Assembly (NCBI GenBank): GCA_000611775.1
Contig: KK106984.1
Location: 402,364-466,363 of the forward strand
Direction of reading: 5' to 3'
DNA from: Umbilicaria muhlenbergii
Lineage: Eukaryota > Ascomycota > Lecanoromycetes > Umbilicariales > Umbilicariaceae
DNA length: 64,000 nucleotides
The translations under genes were made by a program, and so were the position numbers. Numbering within the stretch: the stretch's first letter is position 1; each line of letters starts with the position of its first letter. Positions 35,748 to 45,943 of this stretch are shown piece by piece. The notes under the pieces are model-generated. The model searched no databases and was not told the origin of the DNA. It was given only the letters and a program-made list of their open reading frames with translations.

Positions 35748-38016
35748 ATGGCAGCAGAGGCAGAAGAGGCGGAGAGGAAGGCGCTGTTTCTGCTGAACAG
35801 TACGTCATCCAATGTCGAGTAGGCCTTAGATCTCTTCGATATGGTATTGACCATACTATAGGTGTCGGCAAAGATGTAAAGATTAAGGCGCTTGATATGT
35901 TACGTGCGATATCGGGAGGCCAAACACCGGTGCGGCCAGGGCGCAGAGGTATAGCAAAAGACTTCACGTTTGTGCCTAGAGTATGATCAGCAAGCTAACC
36001 GCTTCAAAGATGGAGAACAGGTCTACTTCAACAGGCACGGAGAAGTCGAGATCGAGACCACACTCTACCTTGGTCCGAACGATCATCGAAGTGAGCATCT
36101 CGACGTTAGAAGATCACACTATGCTAACATTGTGCGTAGCTGCCAGGAAGATAGGCTATGCACGGCAGGTCATCCCGATGCTGCCCTTTGAGCTTGCGTG
36201 GTATGGCCATAGGGAAGGTATGCCAGAGCCGTTGGACCGGCGCGGCAACCCTGTGGCCCAGAGACGTGCACATGCTCCGTCCACACTTCAAATCGATGGT
36301 GACGATGACGAAGATAAGTCCGACTCCAGCTTTGAAGTACAAAGACGTCGACGTCGCCGGCGAGGCTTTTCCTCAACATCGAAATCTTCAGATTCTCCTG
36401 TTAGTTCTCTTAAGCAGTCAAAGCCAAGCCCGCCAAAATCAAAAAACGCAGGAAAGATCAGTACATTAGACGGAGAACCTTCAGCTCCCAGACAACAGCT
36501 TCGGTCTAGGCCGTCACAAATGTGGGATCCGCGAGAGGTTGACGAGGAGATAAGGAGAGACTTGACCAGGCGCTTAGAAAAAGAGCGTGTTGAGGCAGAG
36601 GTAGGGTTCCTGGTACCAACCACTATGGGTCAGGAACACAGATCCACCGAGGGTTCTAGAAATTTGGAGTTGAGTAACGCTGTGACTTCCAGCAAGCCGG
36701 AGACAGAAGCAGAGCAGATTCAAGGAATTGCCCCAACTCCGATTTTCAGAGCACCAATAGCGAACATGGGCACTTTCCAGTCGTCTGGCACGACCCAAGT
36801 ACAAGGGAAACGCGTCAAAATGTATGCTCATAAGAGTGCAAGTAACATTCGTCCACAAATCAGCGCCAGCAAAGGGCCAGCTGCAACTGAGGCTTCACCG
36901 CACCGAGCAGCTGCGGGATCGATGGGTAGGGGTCACATTCATAAATCAAGTTCTCATCCATCAGCCGCACAGACTGATCGAGCATTAACAAGCTCTGCTG
37001 GAAGTACACCCATCAAAGCAGGAAGAAAGCAGAATGCTTCAAGAGCAGCGAAAAAGTCGGTGGTATCGCAGAGGCGCGAAGAAGTATCACTTCTGGAAGA
37101 GGAACCAAAATCTCCGAAAAATGCGTCTGACGAGGAGTTGATATTCCTGCCAGGATTGAGAGACCTCATCGATCTTGATGGTGATGAGGAGGAGGATGAC
37201 GAGGACGATAGAATATATGGACATGGTGATGGAAAACTGAGGACAACGGCAGCACGTTCGAGCCATCAGAGAAGAAAAAGGATTTCTTCATCGCCGTCGG
37301 CGTCCCAGTCGCCGCAAAAGAAGCGGTCGAAGAAACCAAGCGACGAAGTCATCAGAGCAGCTCTTCGACCCGCAAACCAGCCGCCACCTAAGCTGCAATT
37401 CTCCCCCGGCCAAGTCAAGAAATTAGGGCTCGAGGGGGTCGCCAAGCTCGAAAAGGGCAAGGTCGACCGAGCTTTTGACAAGAATGCCCCCGGTTATTCG
37501 GAGCACGGCCGATATAGCCGATATATCAATAGGACCGACTGGAAGGGCCCTCAACCAACTAGAACTGCGTATCCTGAGCATATGACACGCGGAGACTTCT
37601 ACTACCCCGAGGAGGTCCCCAAGATGAAGCAGTCAACGCCGCCGCCGCCACCCCCTCCACCACGTCAACCACGTCAACAGCAGCAACAGCGTGCGAGGCC
37701 CCCCCATGCACCCCGCCACCAGCAGCAACAGCAGCGTGTGCAGCGTGGAAGCACGGCTCCCACTCCACCCCGCCGCCACCACCAGCACCAGCCGAGAGGC
37801 GCCTCGGCAGCGTATCAGCGTCCCAGAGAGCAGATCGTGATTAGTGATGACGAGGGCGTGTTAGCGAGCGATGGGGCGCCTCCGCAGGCGACACCCAGGG
37901 CTCAAACCCCTACCCCTAGGGGTCGCCCAGGGTGGGTAAGCGGCGAATGGATGGAAATAGCGTACGATATGGCGGACGAGGGCCACCTGACCAAGCTCCT
38001 CAAAAAGAAGGATTAG
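35748..38016 (+). CDS. Large disordered, probably nuclear fungal protein; frame discontinuity in exon 2
   Basis: Model: exons 35748-35799, 35862-35948, 35980-36090 and 36140-38016; 708 aa. Introns 1 (GTACGT) and 3 (GTGAGC, branch GCTAAC, GTAG) are good. The middle join needs either a 31-nt intron (35949-35979), unusually short and without a clear branch point, or a one-base shift near 35980, because the frame before it runs on as KDFTFVPR and the conserved-looking EYDQQANRFKDGEQVYF block is in another frame. The first 110 residues form the only globular part (TARKIGYARQVIPMLPFELAWYGHREGMPEPLDRR). The remainder is charged and Ser/Pro/Gln-rich. SUMO-interaction-like motifs are IVISDDEG near the end and LIDLDGDEEEDD in the middle, which together with basic clusters (QRRRRRRRG) suggests a nuclear protein. 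A further basic, ordered-looking block is LEKGKVDRAFDKNAPGYSEH. No family name recognised. Confidence 0.72.
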
Positions 38017-38072
38017 GCAGATCAGCAGTATGTTGGACCGTCAAGGAGGCCCTGAGCACACTTTTGTATAAT

Positions 38073-38825
38073 TTAGGAAACAACACACATATTAGCCAGC
38101 CAGTCCCCCCACCCCGTCCCTTTCTCCGCCACAGCTCCCCTCAGTCCATGACCAGTACCCTTCTCACTCACACTCCCCTCACCCTCAACCCCATTTCCCA
38201 CTCCCCCACCATCATCCTCCTCCCCCTCCGCAACCTTCACCGCACAAACGGACCTCAAAACAACCGTAAACCCGCCCTCTTGCTCCCCAAAAAAACTCCT
38301 CATCATAACCCCCACCCTTTTAATCTCCCCCACCTTCAACTCCCTCTCACCCTTCCACTTCCTCCCCCTATAAGTCGCCTTAAACTCCCCCCACGGAACC
38401 CACACCCTCCCCCCCTCCTTCCCCATCCGAATCTCCACCTCCCAATTAACCCCACTCCTCGCCCTCCCGTCGCCGCGATCTTCTTCCAGTTCATCTTTCA
38501 AAAGAAAGGTATACGCCTTCCCGTCCCCCTCCGCCCACTCCACTTCCACCCCGTCGTAGGCGTGCAAGTCCCACACTCGGTCGGGCAGGTCGACCGTGCG
38601 CTGAGAGGCGAAACCGGCGCCGCCGAGGGTCTTGGTGTCGAGGTTACCGTGGAAGATGGCGTGTTCGTGGTTTGGGTCTGATGGGGGGAAGTAAGGGGTT
38701 AAGTGGGAGGTGCTGGCGCCGCCGCGGATGCGGTCGTCGGTGGAGGTCCAGGTGGGGGTGGACCAGGGGGTAGGGCCGCCGAAAAGGTAGTGTTTTTTTG
38801 AGGGGAGGATGGTGGTTGTCGGCAT
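38073..38825 (-). CDS. CIA30-family protein (complex I intermediate-associated protein 30 domain)
   Basis: Single exon of 250 aa, ATG at 38825. The CIA30 beta-sandwich is recognised from STDDRIRGGASTSHL at the start, FHGNLDTKTLGGAGFASQRT, the DGVEVEWAEGDGKAYTFLLKD strand pair, VPWGEFKATYRGR and the late VGVMMRSFFGEQEGGFTV. In Neurospora CIA30 is a chaperone for mitochondrial NADH:ubiquinone oxidoreductase assembly; many fungi also have shorter cytosolic paralogues of about 230-260 aa. This one lacks a clear mitochondrial presequence (MPTTTILPSKKHYLFGGP) and is nearer the paralogue length, so a complex I role is not assured. An inserted Gly/Glu-rich loop (EGEEDDGGGVGNGVEGEG) lies near the C-terminus. 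It is convergent with the gene at 35748, the stop codons being 57 bp apart. Confidence 0.9.
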   Translation of the reverse strand: MPTTTILPSKKHYLFGGPTPWSTPTWTSTDDRIRGGASTSHLTPYFPPSDPNHEHAIFHGNLDTKTLGGAGFASQRTVDLPDRVWDLHAYDGVEVEWAEGDGKAYTFLLKDELEEDRGDGRARSGVNWEVEIRMGKEGGRVWVPWGEFKATYRGRKWKGERELKVGEIKRVGVMMRSFFGEQEGGFTVVLRSVCAVKVAEGEEDDGGGVGNGVEGEGSVSEKGTGHGLRGAVAEKGTGWGDWLANMCVVS

Positions 38826-39767
38826 GGTTGGGTGAGCGGAAGATGTTGGGGTGGTGTTGTATTTGTGGTTTGGGTGATGGTGGATGGGGGGGAGTCGTCT
38901 GTGAAGTTTGGCCGCGGGGCGGTTTGGTTATGACGCTGAAACTCTGGGGTGAGACTTTTGGGGGCCGGACGGCCCCACTTACCCCCGTGAGCTCCGTAAA
39001 TTGCTAGTCTTAATACTCAGGCTAGTTTTACCGGAGTGCCCAAGAAGCGAGCTTTTGGAACTGTCAATTATCAGACTTGACAACTGAATAACTTCACAAT
39101 ACCACCAGATACAAAAAAAATTTCAGCTGTACAACTGTAATGCTCACATAGCTCTACATTTGTGCAGTAGAATGTTTCCTGCTATCTGCTCATGCCGGGA
39201 AGTTATCCCCTGAAAACCACAATTCTTCTTGTGGTTGTTTGGGCACTCCGGTAAAACTAGCCTGAGTAGGCTCGCTAGGCTTGAATTGTTGCGGGGTACT
39301 AGCATAGGGCAAGCCTATCAAATAGTGCACATGGAGGATATAGAATAGCTTCAAATTCGTTACCCATACCAGTGTTCCTTGAATTACGAGATTCCTACTT
39401 TCTAAAGAAAGTCCAAAACTAGGTGATAACCCATTTTCCGTCTACAGTAGAACTAGATGGTCGCAATTGTATTAGTCGGGTCGTGGCCGATTGATGGACG
39501 ATATTATTTGTGGGTGTTCCAATGCTTGACCCGTCTCTGGGTGAACAGATACCCAAAGGCCTTTCGAATCGGCAGCACGTGGCATTTCGCGTGCCCTAAG
39601 CTATACAGAAGCCTTTAGACCGCTCTAGATACTTGGATGTTCGGTGCCTCTGAGCTTGATGCTGGAAGACAGGCCACGAATAATGTCACATCTGAAGGAT
39701 ACCTTTAGGCAAATGATGCGTTGTCGGAAGCTCATTCACAGCGGCAGCGATCAGGAACCGAACGCGA
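38826..39767. other. Intergenic region carrying a MITE
   Basis: 942 bp between the start of the CIA30 gene and the 3' end of the JmjC gene. Contains the 251-bp inverted-repeat element; nothing else recognised. Confidence 0.6.
39016..39266. mobile_element. MITE, 251 bp, 28-bp perfect terminal inverted repeats, TA target duplication
   Basis: The left end (39016-39043, beginning CTCAGGCTAGTTTTACCGGA) is the exact reverse complement of the right end (39239-39266). A TA dinucleotide flanks both sides (39014-39015 and 39267-39268), the target-site signature of Tc1/mariner/Fot-pogo transposons. The interior is A/T-rich, has no open frame, and contains an additional 8-bp hairpin (AACCACAA at 39215-39222 against TTGTGGTT at 39229-39236). 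Size, lack of coding capacity and ends define a non-autonomous miniature element mobilised in trans. Perfect end identity suggests recent insertion. Confidence 0.93.
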
Positions 39768-40727
39768 TCAGCGGAACCACCAGTTGACCTTTTCGATCAG
39801 CTGTCAGTAACACAACAAGGACAACAGTGAACACCAATTTCGGCTCACCGAACCCGTTATACCTTCCCCAACGCCCCGGATACTGTGCCACCAGCCCTGC
39901 GGAATGAATAAACCGTCGCCCCGTTCGAGACAGGCTTCATATCCCCTAGACGCTGCCCCTTCGGGCGAAAATTCCGTACCCCATACGTGGGCCTCAAGCA
40001 GCCTCTTCTCCTGTCCTTTCATCATCTCCTCTCCCCTAAACGTGGAGGAGGCGGAGTGTCCCAGAGCAGTTTGGACTTTTGCAAAGACCTCATGGCCGAC
40101 CTCGGGCTTAAGCAGCCTGACAATCTTCTTTCCTACCAGTTGAACAAACAGGTTTGGATTAGGATCTCGGTGTAGCGGAGTGTAAGTCGGTGGCACGCCT
40201 ATCCACAGATTCGTATCATAGACATCGCCCTTTCCCGCTTTGGCGACTATGTCTGGTGTAGGCAGGTCGTCTCTTAAGGCCTTAGGAAGAACGGAGAAAG
40301 ATGCCTGTGCTAGATACAGGCGGTCTGCAGTTTGTGCATTGGCATACCTCGTCCACTCGAGGAACAAGCCCAAGGGTGCTTCAGCACGATGGAAAGTACT
40401 TTCGGTATCAATGACAGCAGAACCGCCAGGCAATCGAGTAAGTTCCAAGGGGACGAGAGAGTCACGAAATTGGCTCAGATAATCTTGAGCAAGGGTGTAC
40501 GTACTCGGTTGAATTTCGTTCCGATGAAACCATTTCCGCAATGCTGGGATCTCTGAAAAGTGGCCTCGCGGCAATACGATTGGGAGTGAAGGAATGAAGC
40601 CTTCCTGCCGGAAGGCTTCGACGCTGCCGTCATGCAACGTGCCCACCCTGTGCCATGGTGATGCAGTAGAATATCGAGGGAAGTAGTACCATCTTCGCAC
40701 TGAAGGATTCCACCTGCGTTGGAGCAT
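39768..40727 (-). CDS. JmjC/cupin_8 domain protein, possible Fe(II)/2-oxoglutarate oxygenase
   Basis: Two exons, 40727-39849 and 39788-39768; donor GTGAGC; 299 aa ending GSVNWWFR. The short last exon restores the V-N-W-W-F-R ending usual for this fold. The first in-frame ATG is at 40727, although an upstream exon cannot be excluded. The N-terminus (MLQRRWNPSVRRWYYFPRYST) is basic, aromatic and free of acidic residues, compatible with mitochondrial import. The JmjC barrel shows the iron site PLHRDPNPNLF (H-x-D), then KKIVRLLKPE, and the distal His in GDGLFIPQGWWHSI. Members hydroxylate proteins or tRNA; the substrate is unknown. The gene diverges from the FMO-like oxygenase, 726 bp apart. Confidence 0.88.
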
Positions 40728-41453
40728 TAAGGAGGTCAGCAGTCCCTCGTGGCGCAAAGGAACAAAGGATCATCTCATCCGCAAGATCCGAAGTGTGCCA
40801 GGATCTCTTTTGATGTAAAGGAGGCCGCTACTTCCGTGTTTGGTCTATCTTTGCGTTTCAAAGGATTCGGAAGACGGGTCCTCGTAGAACAACCCCCCCC
40901 AGTTTCTTACATGGACACCCTCAACTTTCTACATACACACATATTTCAAAGCCAAATCACGTAGCCGCTAGCTGCGCTCGCCGATATTCCTAATCTGTAA
41001 TACCGTAAGCCTGATTAGGTGGTAGAGGTTCAGTTAGGTGGAGAGGCTCTCCCAGGACCCTCGGAAGACCTACCGCCTTCAAAAGCTGTCCCAAGGAGGC
41101 AGGTTATCCGTAATGGCATGTGTTTTGAACCTCGGCCCCAGCTTTTCACTCCGCACTGCGGGCTTGGCGATAGTCCATTGACTTACCTTAGGCACTTAGG
41201 CCCCTGAGGCCCCCCGCATTGGCCGACATAATCACCCGAATGAGATACCACATCTAGGCACCATATCTAGGCACTCGCAGGTAATAGCGCCGAGTTCTAG
41301 GCGCAAGACGACGATTAACCTGGCAATAAAAGCTATTCGTCCGTCCCCCGACATTTTGTCTTCTCCCTTCTCTAATCTTGCTGCTTCTGCTTGATCTCTG
41401 GACAGATGACATAACACTTCACCGTTGATCTTTCTTCTGTACATACTTGCAAC
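40728..41453. promoter_or_regulatory. Divergent promoter region between the JmjC and FMO-like genes
   Basis: 726 bp between two divergent starts. No TATA box stands out. A C/T-rich segment at 41340-41400 precedes the FMO ATG. No repeat or RNA gene seen. Confidence 0.4.
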
Positions 41454-43481
41454 ATGTCTTCAGAAACTATCCATGTCGTCAATGGCTACGACAAGCGCGC
41501 CTATACCTACTATCCCGTCCTCATCGTGGGCGCGGGAGAGTCAGGTATCGCCATTGCATGTCGACTCAAGGAAGAGCTAGGCTTCGATCAATTCCGTGTC
41601 TTCGATCGTCAGTCTGGCATGGGTGGTACCTGGTGGATCAACCGATATCCAGGCGTGGCATGTGATATGTGAGTCCTCTAAGGCCCTCCTGGTGTTTGCT
41701 GGACGTCTCCGGTTCTGACCGCTACTTCTAGCCCAGCGGTCTTCTACTCCTTCTCATTCTGCCCGAATAACAAATGGACTACATTCCACCCGCCAGGACA
41801 GGAGATTGTCAAGTACCTGCACGGAGTTTGCGAAAAATACGAGATCGTCGACAAGATCCAATTGGACACAGAAGTCACGGAGGCACGGTGGCTGGAAGAT
41901 GAAGAAGTCTGGGAGGTCACCCTTACACACATGTTTCCCGGAACTGGAGACTTGAGCGGAGGAGAACGAAAAGAGAAGATTGCCGAACATGGCAGAGAGA
42001 GTGTATACATGAGGGAAGAGATTGTAAGGGCGAAAATCATTGCAAGTGCCGCCGGTGGATTGGTGGAACCGAAGGGCTGGCCGGATCATATCCCTGGACG
42101 CGAGACCTTCGAGGGAGAAATCTTCCATTCGGCGCGCTGGGATTACGATGTCAATCTCAATGGCAAAGATGTCATTGTCGTGGGTACGGGATGCAGTGCA
42201 GCCCAGTTTGTGCCGCGTCTCACCAAGGCGCCCTTCAACGCCAAATCCGTTACCCAAATCATGCGATCTCCGCCATGGGTGGTTCCCCGACCACTTCCAC
42301 CCTTTGGTGCGAAGGCATGGGAGAAATGGAGTCCTGTGCTCCTCGATAAGGTTCCCGGCCTGGGTCGTGCGTTTAGAACCTTTATATTCGCAGTGTCCGA
42401 ACTCGACTTCTATAGGATCTTCCATAACACCCCATACAACCAAAAGTCACGAGCGAAACTAGAGGCCGACCTCCTCCGCCATATGAGGAAAAGCGTACCC
42501 GAGAAGTACCACGAAATCCTGACCCCAGACTACGGGGTCGGCTGCAAACGGCGAATCTTGGACGCAACCTGGTTCCCCGGCCTCAACGATCCCAACGTCG
42601 ACCTCACTACCCAACCCCTCACCAGCGTGCAAGCCAAAAGCGTCACCCTCGGTCCCGGCCGAACATATCCAGATCCCCAAAACACAAGCAGCAATGCCCG
42701 AACAGACAAAGTCACCCTCCCCGCCGACACCATCATCCTCGCCAACGGCTTCGACGTCACCACCTGGCTCCACCCGCTGCGCATCCGCGGCAAAGGCGGC
42801 AAATACATGCACGACGTGTGGGACGAGCGGGGCGGCCCTCAAGCCTACATGGGCGCCGCCATGGACGGCTTCCCGAATTTCTTCATCATTTTCGGCCCCA
42901 ATACCGCCACGGGTCACTCATCCGTCATTCTGGCCAGCGAGAATATGGCAAACTACAGTCTGAAATTTATGAAACCGCTGCTGAAGGGGGATGTGAAGAC
43001 TTTCGAGGTCAAGAAGGAGGCGGAGGTGGCGTGGACGAGGGAAATGCAGGAGAGTTTGAAGGATACGGTGTGGATGTCGGGGGGGTGTAAGAGTTGGTAT
43101 TATACGGCGAATGGGTGGAATGCGACTGCTTATCCGTGAGTATTATCCTTCAGTCGAAAAGAAAACTTACCTGGGGGTTTCTTACTGAATGAACTTGTGG
43201 CTAGGTACTCGCAAATCGACTACACGATCAAATGCATGTTCCCCAAGTGGAGGGACTGGAATATCCAGTACACGCCAAAGGGTTTGCTTAAACACAGGCT
43301 TCGGCAAGCGCTCAAATACGTCGCTTTTGCCGCTGCGATTATAGGTGTGTATCGTGCGAGGAAGGAGGGGGTGGCGTTGAGTGCTTTGCCGGATATGTTG
43401 AGGATGTTCTTGAGGTCAGGGATGGTGAGGTTTCTTAATGGCTTGCAGGGGTTTATCGCGAAGGTGGCGAGTAAGGTCTGA
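41454..43481 (+). CDS. FMO-like flavoprotein monooxygenase (Baeyer-Villiger type)
   Basis: Three exons: 41454-41668, 41732-43135 and 43205-43481; donors GTGAGT and GTGAGT; 631 aa. It is an FAD- and NADPH-dependent monooxygenase. Features in order: FAD Rossmann motif VGAGESGIAIA (residues 24-34), GGTWWINRYPGVACDIP, the Baeyer-Villiger fingerprint F-x-G-x-x-x-H-x-x-x-W as FEGEIFHSARW, the NADPH Rossmann motif VVGTGCSAAQ, then LANGFD (third FAD contact) and FFIIFGPNTATGHSS. The C-terminal 60 residues after the last intron contain a hydrophobic helix (ALKYVAFAAAIIGVY), which may attach it to a membrane. Such enzymes turn ketones into esters or hydroxylate amines and sulfides; the substrate is not predictable. 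A JmjC gene lies divergently upstream, but no other catabolic genes adjoin. Confidence 0.94.
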
Positions 43482-44749
43482 TGAGACGGATAGACGGCGA
43501 GAGGAGGGCGGTATAGATGGGTTGGGGAAATGGAGAGGGGGATCATTTTTGTTAGGTGGCCAGGCAGGGTAGGGTAGATGAGATTGACTACAGGGTTATA
43601 CGTGTATAGGGGGATATAAGACTGTATTTTCTGATTTCCCTTATGCCCACGTAAAATGGAACAGAGAACTATGGGTGCTAGATTTGGTTATTAATTGATG
43701 TTTCTTATTATTGCAGGCTGACCATTAACAAGTCCTTGAAAGTTGTTAAAAAAAGCCTACCAGATCCCTCATTTCATGAACCCATAGTTGAATAACATCA
43801 TCACCAAAACCCCATAATCTTCATTCAAAGAAAGCCCCGCGTCATGCACTATCGCCCATTCTCTCCCTCACTCGTTCCCTCCCCTCCTTCCCCTCCACTC
43901 ACCAGCCCCCGCCCCCCTTCACCCACGAACTACCCCATCTCCCGCCATATCTTCTGCACAGAAGCCATCACTCACTATCAACCTCCTTCCCAGCCACACT
44001 CTACACAAACACTAACCCCAAGCGGAGGATAGTTTAGACCTCTGTCTGTCCAATCGATGTCGTGTACCGCAGTGTAGATAGTTAGCAGTGCCAGGATAGG
44101 GGGGCCAGGGGTTCTTTGTCAGCGGAGCATTTCATGTATGAATAGTCAAGAAGATTTCCGCCATAGCCTTGCGCGGAACGTGCGGAAGGGGTAGCGCACG
44201 CCCATATATTGTGAAAGCATAGTCGTCCGAGTAGCACCCCGCGGCCCGACGTAACGTGGAGCCCTTCACAGATGCACCTCAGTCCGAAGCGGGTGAGACA
44301 GCGTGTATAAGTGGCGATCGAGACGGTAGAAATCTCGAAGCCGACTTGGCGCCAATTAGTCATTCATATACGTAGCTCCCAAGAGCAAGTCAAGTCCCCA
44401 CACAAAAAGAATATATTTCCTTTCTCCCGGCGAAGAGTTCTGTAACACCCTGCCGTGAATGCAAGTACCGCACAGAACGACCGTATCAATGCCCCCCGAA
44501 CCCGTGAATATGGCAAGAGAGATGATGAAGAAGAAGAAGAAGAGGAAGAGAAAGAAGAGGGAAGGAGTAGGAGAAGAGAAGACCAGCCAGCAACGACGAG
44601 ATCCCCTTCCCTATCCTGAAGAATCGAACCAGGATACGAATTCTACCCTATCCCGTTAAATCACCCCGCCTAGCCCTTCCTCCCCTCTCCTCCTTCGCCT
44701 TCCTCCACTCACCCCACATCTCATCCGACCCATTCATCCATCCACACCA
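43482..44749. other. Convergent intergenic region
   Basis: 1.27 kb between the FMO-like and CK2 beta genes. Contains a purine-rich AAGAAGAAG tract (44527-44565) and pyrimidine-rich stretches at 43850-43930. No gene supported. Confidence 0.45.
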
Positions 44750-45943
44750 TCAGACCCCCTCCCCCACCCCATTCGTATCCATCAACTCCCCATTCCCCAC
44801 CCCCCCATTCCCCCTCCTCCGACTCCGAATCGGCGCCTTCTTCCTCCTCGCCACCTGCGCCTGCTCATGCCTCGCCACCGCCGCATTCACCCCATTCGCC
44901 TCATGCGACCCCGTCAGCGCCCCCTCGATCTCTTCGTCGTCCCCGCCGTGCACGTCGTGATAATGGCGACTCTCGTCCAACTCGTTGATATCGGCCGGCC
45001 GCATGCGGAGCCACTTCATGCGGGGACCCGTTTTCGACCGTTCCGACACGCGGAAGCCGTAGATGCGCGGCTCGTGGATCTTGCCGGGACCGAGACCAGG
45101 GGCGAGGTTGGCCGGGTTGGTGCCGTTGATGACGGCCGGTTGGGCGGGGAGGAGGTCGGGGGGTGAGGGGCCGGATGAGGGCGTTTGGTTCGTCGAGGTG
45201 AGGGATGAGGAGCGCGATTTCGTGTCGCTGTTGTTGCTGAAGACGGGGTTCGTGGTGGCTAGGTTGCCGGGGTCGCCTTTGATGCCGACTTCGAATTCGG
45301 GGAAGGTCATGAAGAAGAGGCAGCCGAACGTGGTGCCGAAGAAGGCGCCGTCCACGGATTGGAATCGGCTGTTTGGGGGTGTGTAGACGTCGAGGCAGCT
45401 GGGGCAGAACAGTTTGACCGTGTCTTGCCCCGGCGTGTCGCTGATGCCCACCGGAAGGACTTTGGCTCCATTGCAGAACACCCTCGGACACTGCCCGAAG
45501 TGTTGCAAGTCGTACTTTTCCGCCATCTGCTGTATGCCTGGGCGTGATGTGATGTAGCGCTGATGTATCAGCCCGTACAGCAGTTCTGCCGAGCTTTCTA
45601 TCACGCTGAGATCGCTTGCCATCCTTATATGTCTCCTATCGCCCGCTCTCCGGTAGGAGCCTTCCAACTTCTCTATTTCGTCGCCCTTCATACCATTTTC
45701 ATCGTCCTCTTCCTCCTCGTCTTCCTCTTCTTCTTCCTCTTCCTCCTCATCCTCGTCTTCTTCAGGTTCCACATCAAGTATCATTTCGAGTGCCTCCTTG
45801 TACATGGGAACTTGAGATTGCAGACCTGTTAGGTTGAAGTCGTCTTCGATAAAGTCTTCAGATACCTCGGCGAAATATTCGTGGCCCAAAAGAGAACAGA
45901 AGGAGGAGATCCACGACTCGGGCGCTGGGGACGAAGAGGACAT
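44750..45943 (-). CDS. CKB1: Casein kinase II regulatory (beta) subunit
   Basis: Single exon of 397 aa from ATG at 45943 (MSSSSPAPESWISSFCSLLG); the frame upstream has no ATG. CK2 beta dimerises through its zinc finger and recruits and regulates the two catalytic alpha subunits. Conserved blocks: WISSFCSLLGHEYFAEVSEDF, FNLTGLQSQVPMYKEALEMIL, AELLYGLIHQRYITSRPG, the zinc finger CPRVFC...LFCPSC with the usual 22-residue spacing, DGAFFGTTFGCLFFM, and PRIYGFRVSE. Two expansions stand out: a long Glu/Asp tract (residues about 55-85), as in yeast Ckb1 rather than Ckb2, and a roughly 60-residue Ser/Pro-rich insert between the FMTFPEFEVG strand and PRIYGF. The C-terminal tail is basic (RRKKAPIRSRRRG) and longer than in animals. 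Confidence 0.95.
   Translation of the reverse strand: MSSSSPAPESWISSFCSLLGHEYFAEVSEDFIEDDFNLTGLQSQVPMYKEALEMILDVEPEEDEDEEEEEEEEEDEEEEDDENGMKGDEIEKLEGSYRRAGDRRHIRMASDLSVIESSAELLYGLIHQRYITSRPGIQQMAEKYDLQHFGQCPRVFCNGAKVLPVGISDTPGQDTVKLFCPSCLDVYTPPNSRFQSVDGAFFGTTFGCLFFMTFPEFEVGIKGDPGNLATTNPVFSNNSDTKSRSSSLTSTNQTPSSGPSPPDLLPAQPAVINGTNPANLAPGLGPGKIHEPRIYGFRVSERSKTGPRMKWLRMRPADINELDESRHYHDVHGGDDEEIEGALTGSHEANGVNAAVARHEQAQVARRKKAPIRSRRRGNGGVGNGELMDTNGVGEGV

Noticed and set aside
44600-44650. T-loop-like GGTTCGATTC on the minus strand suggesting a tRNA
   Set aside because: The flanking bases do not form a T-stem and no D-arm, anticodon arm or acceptor stem is found.
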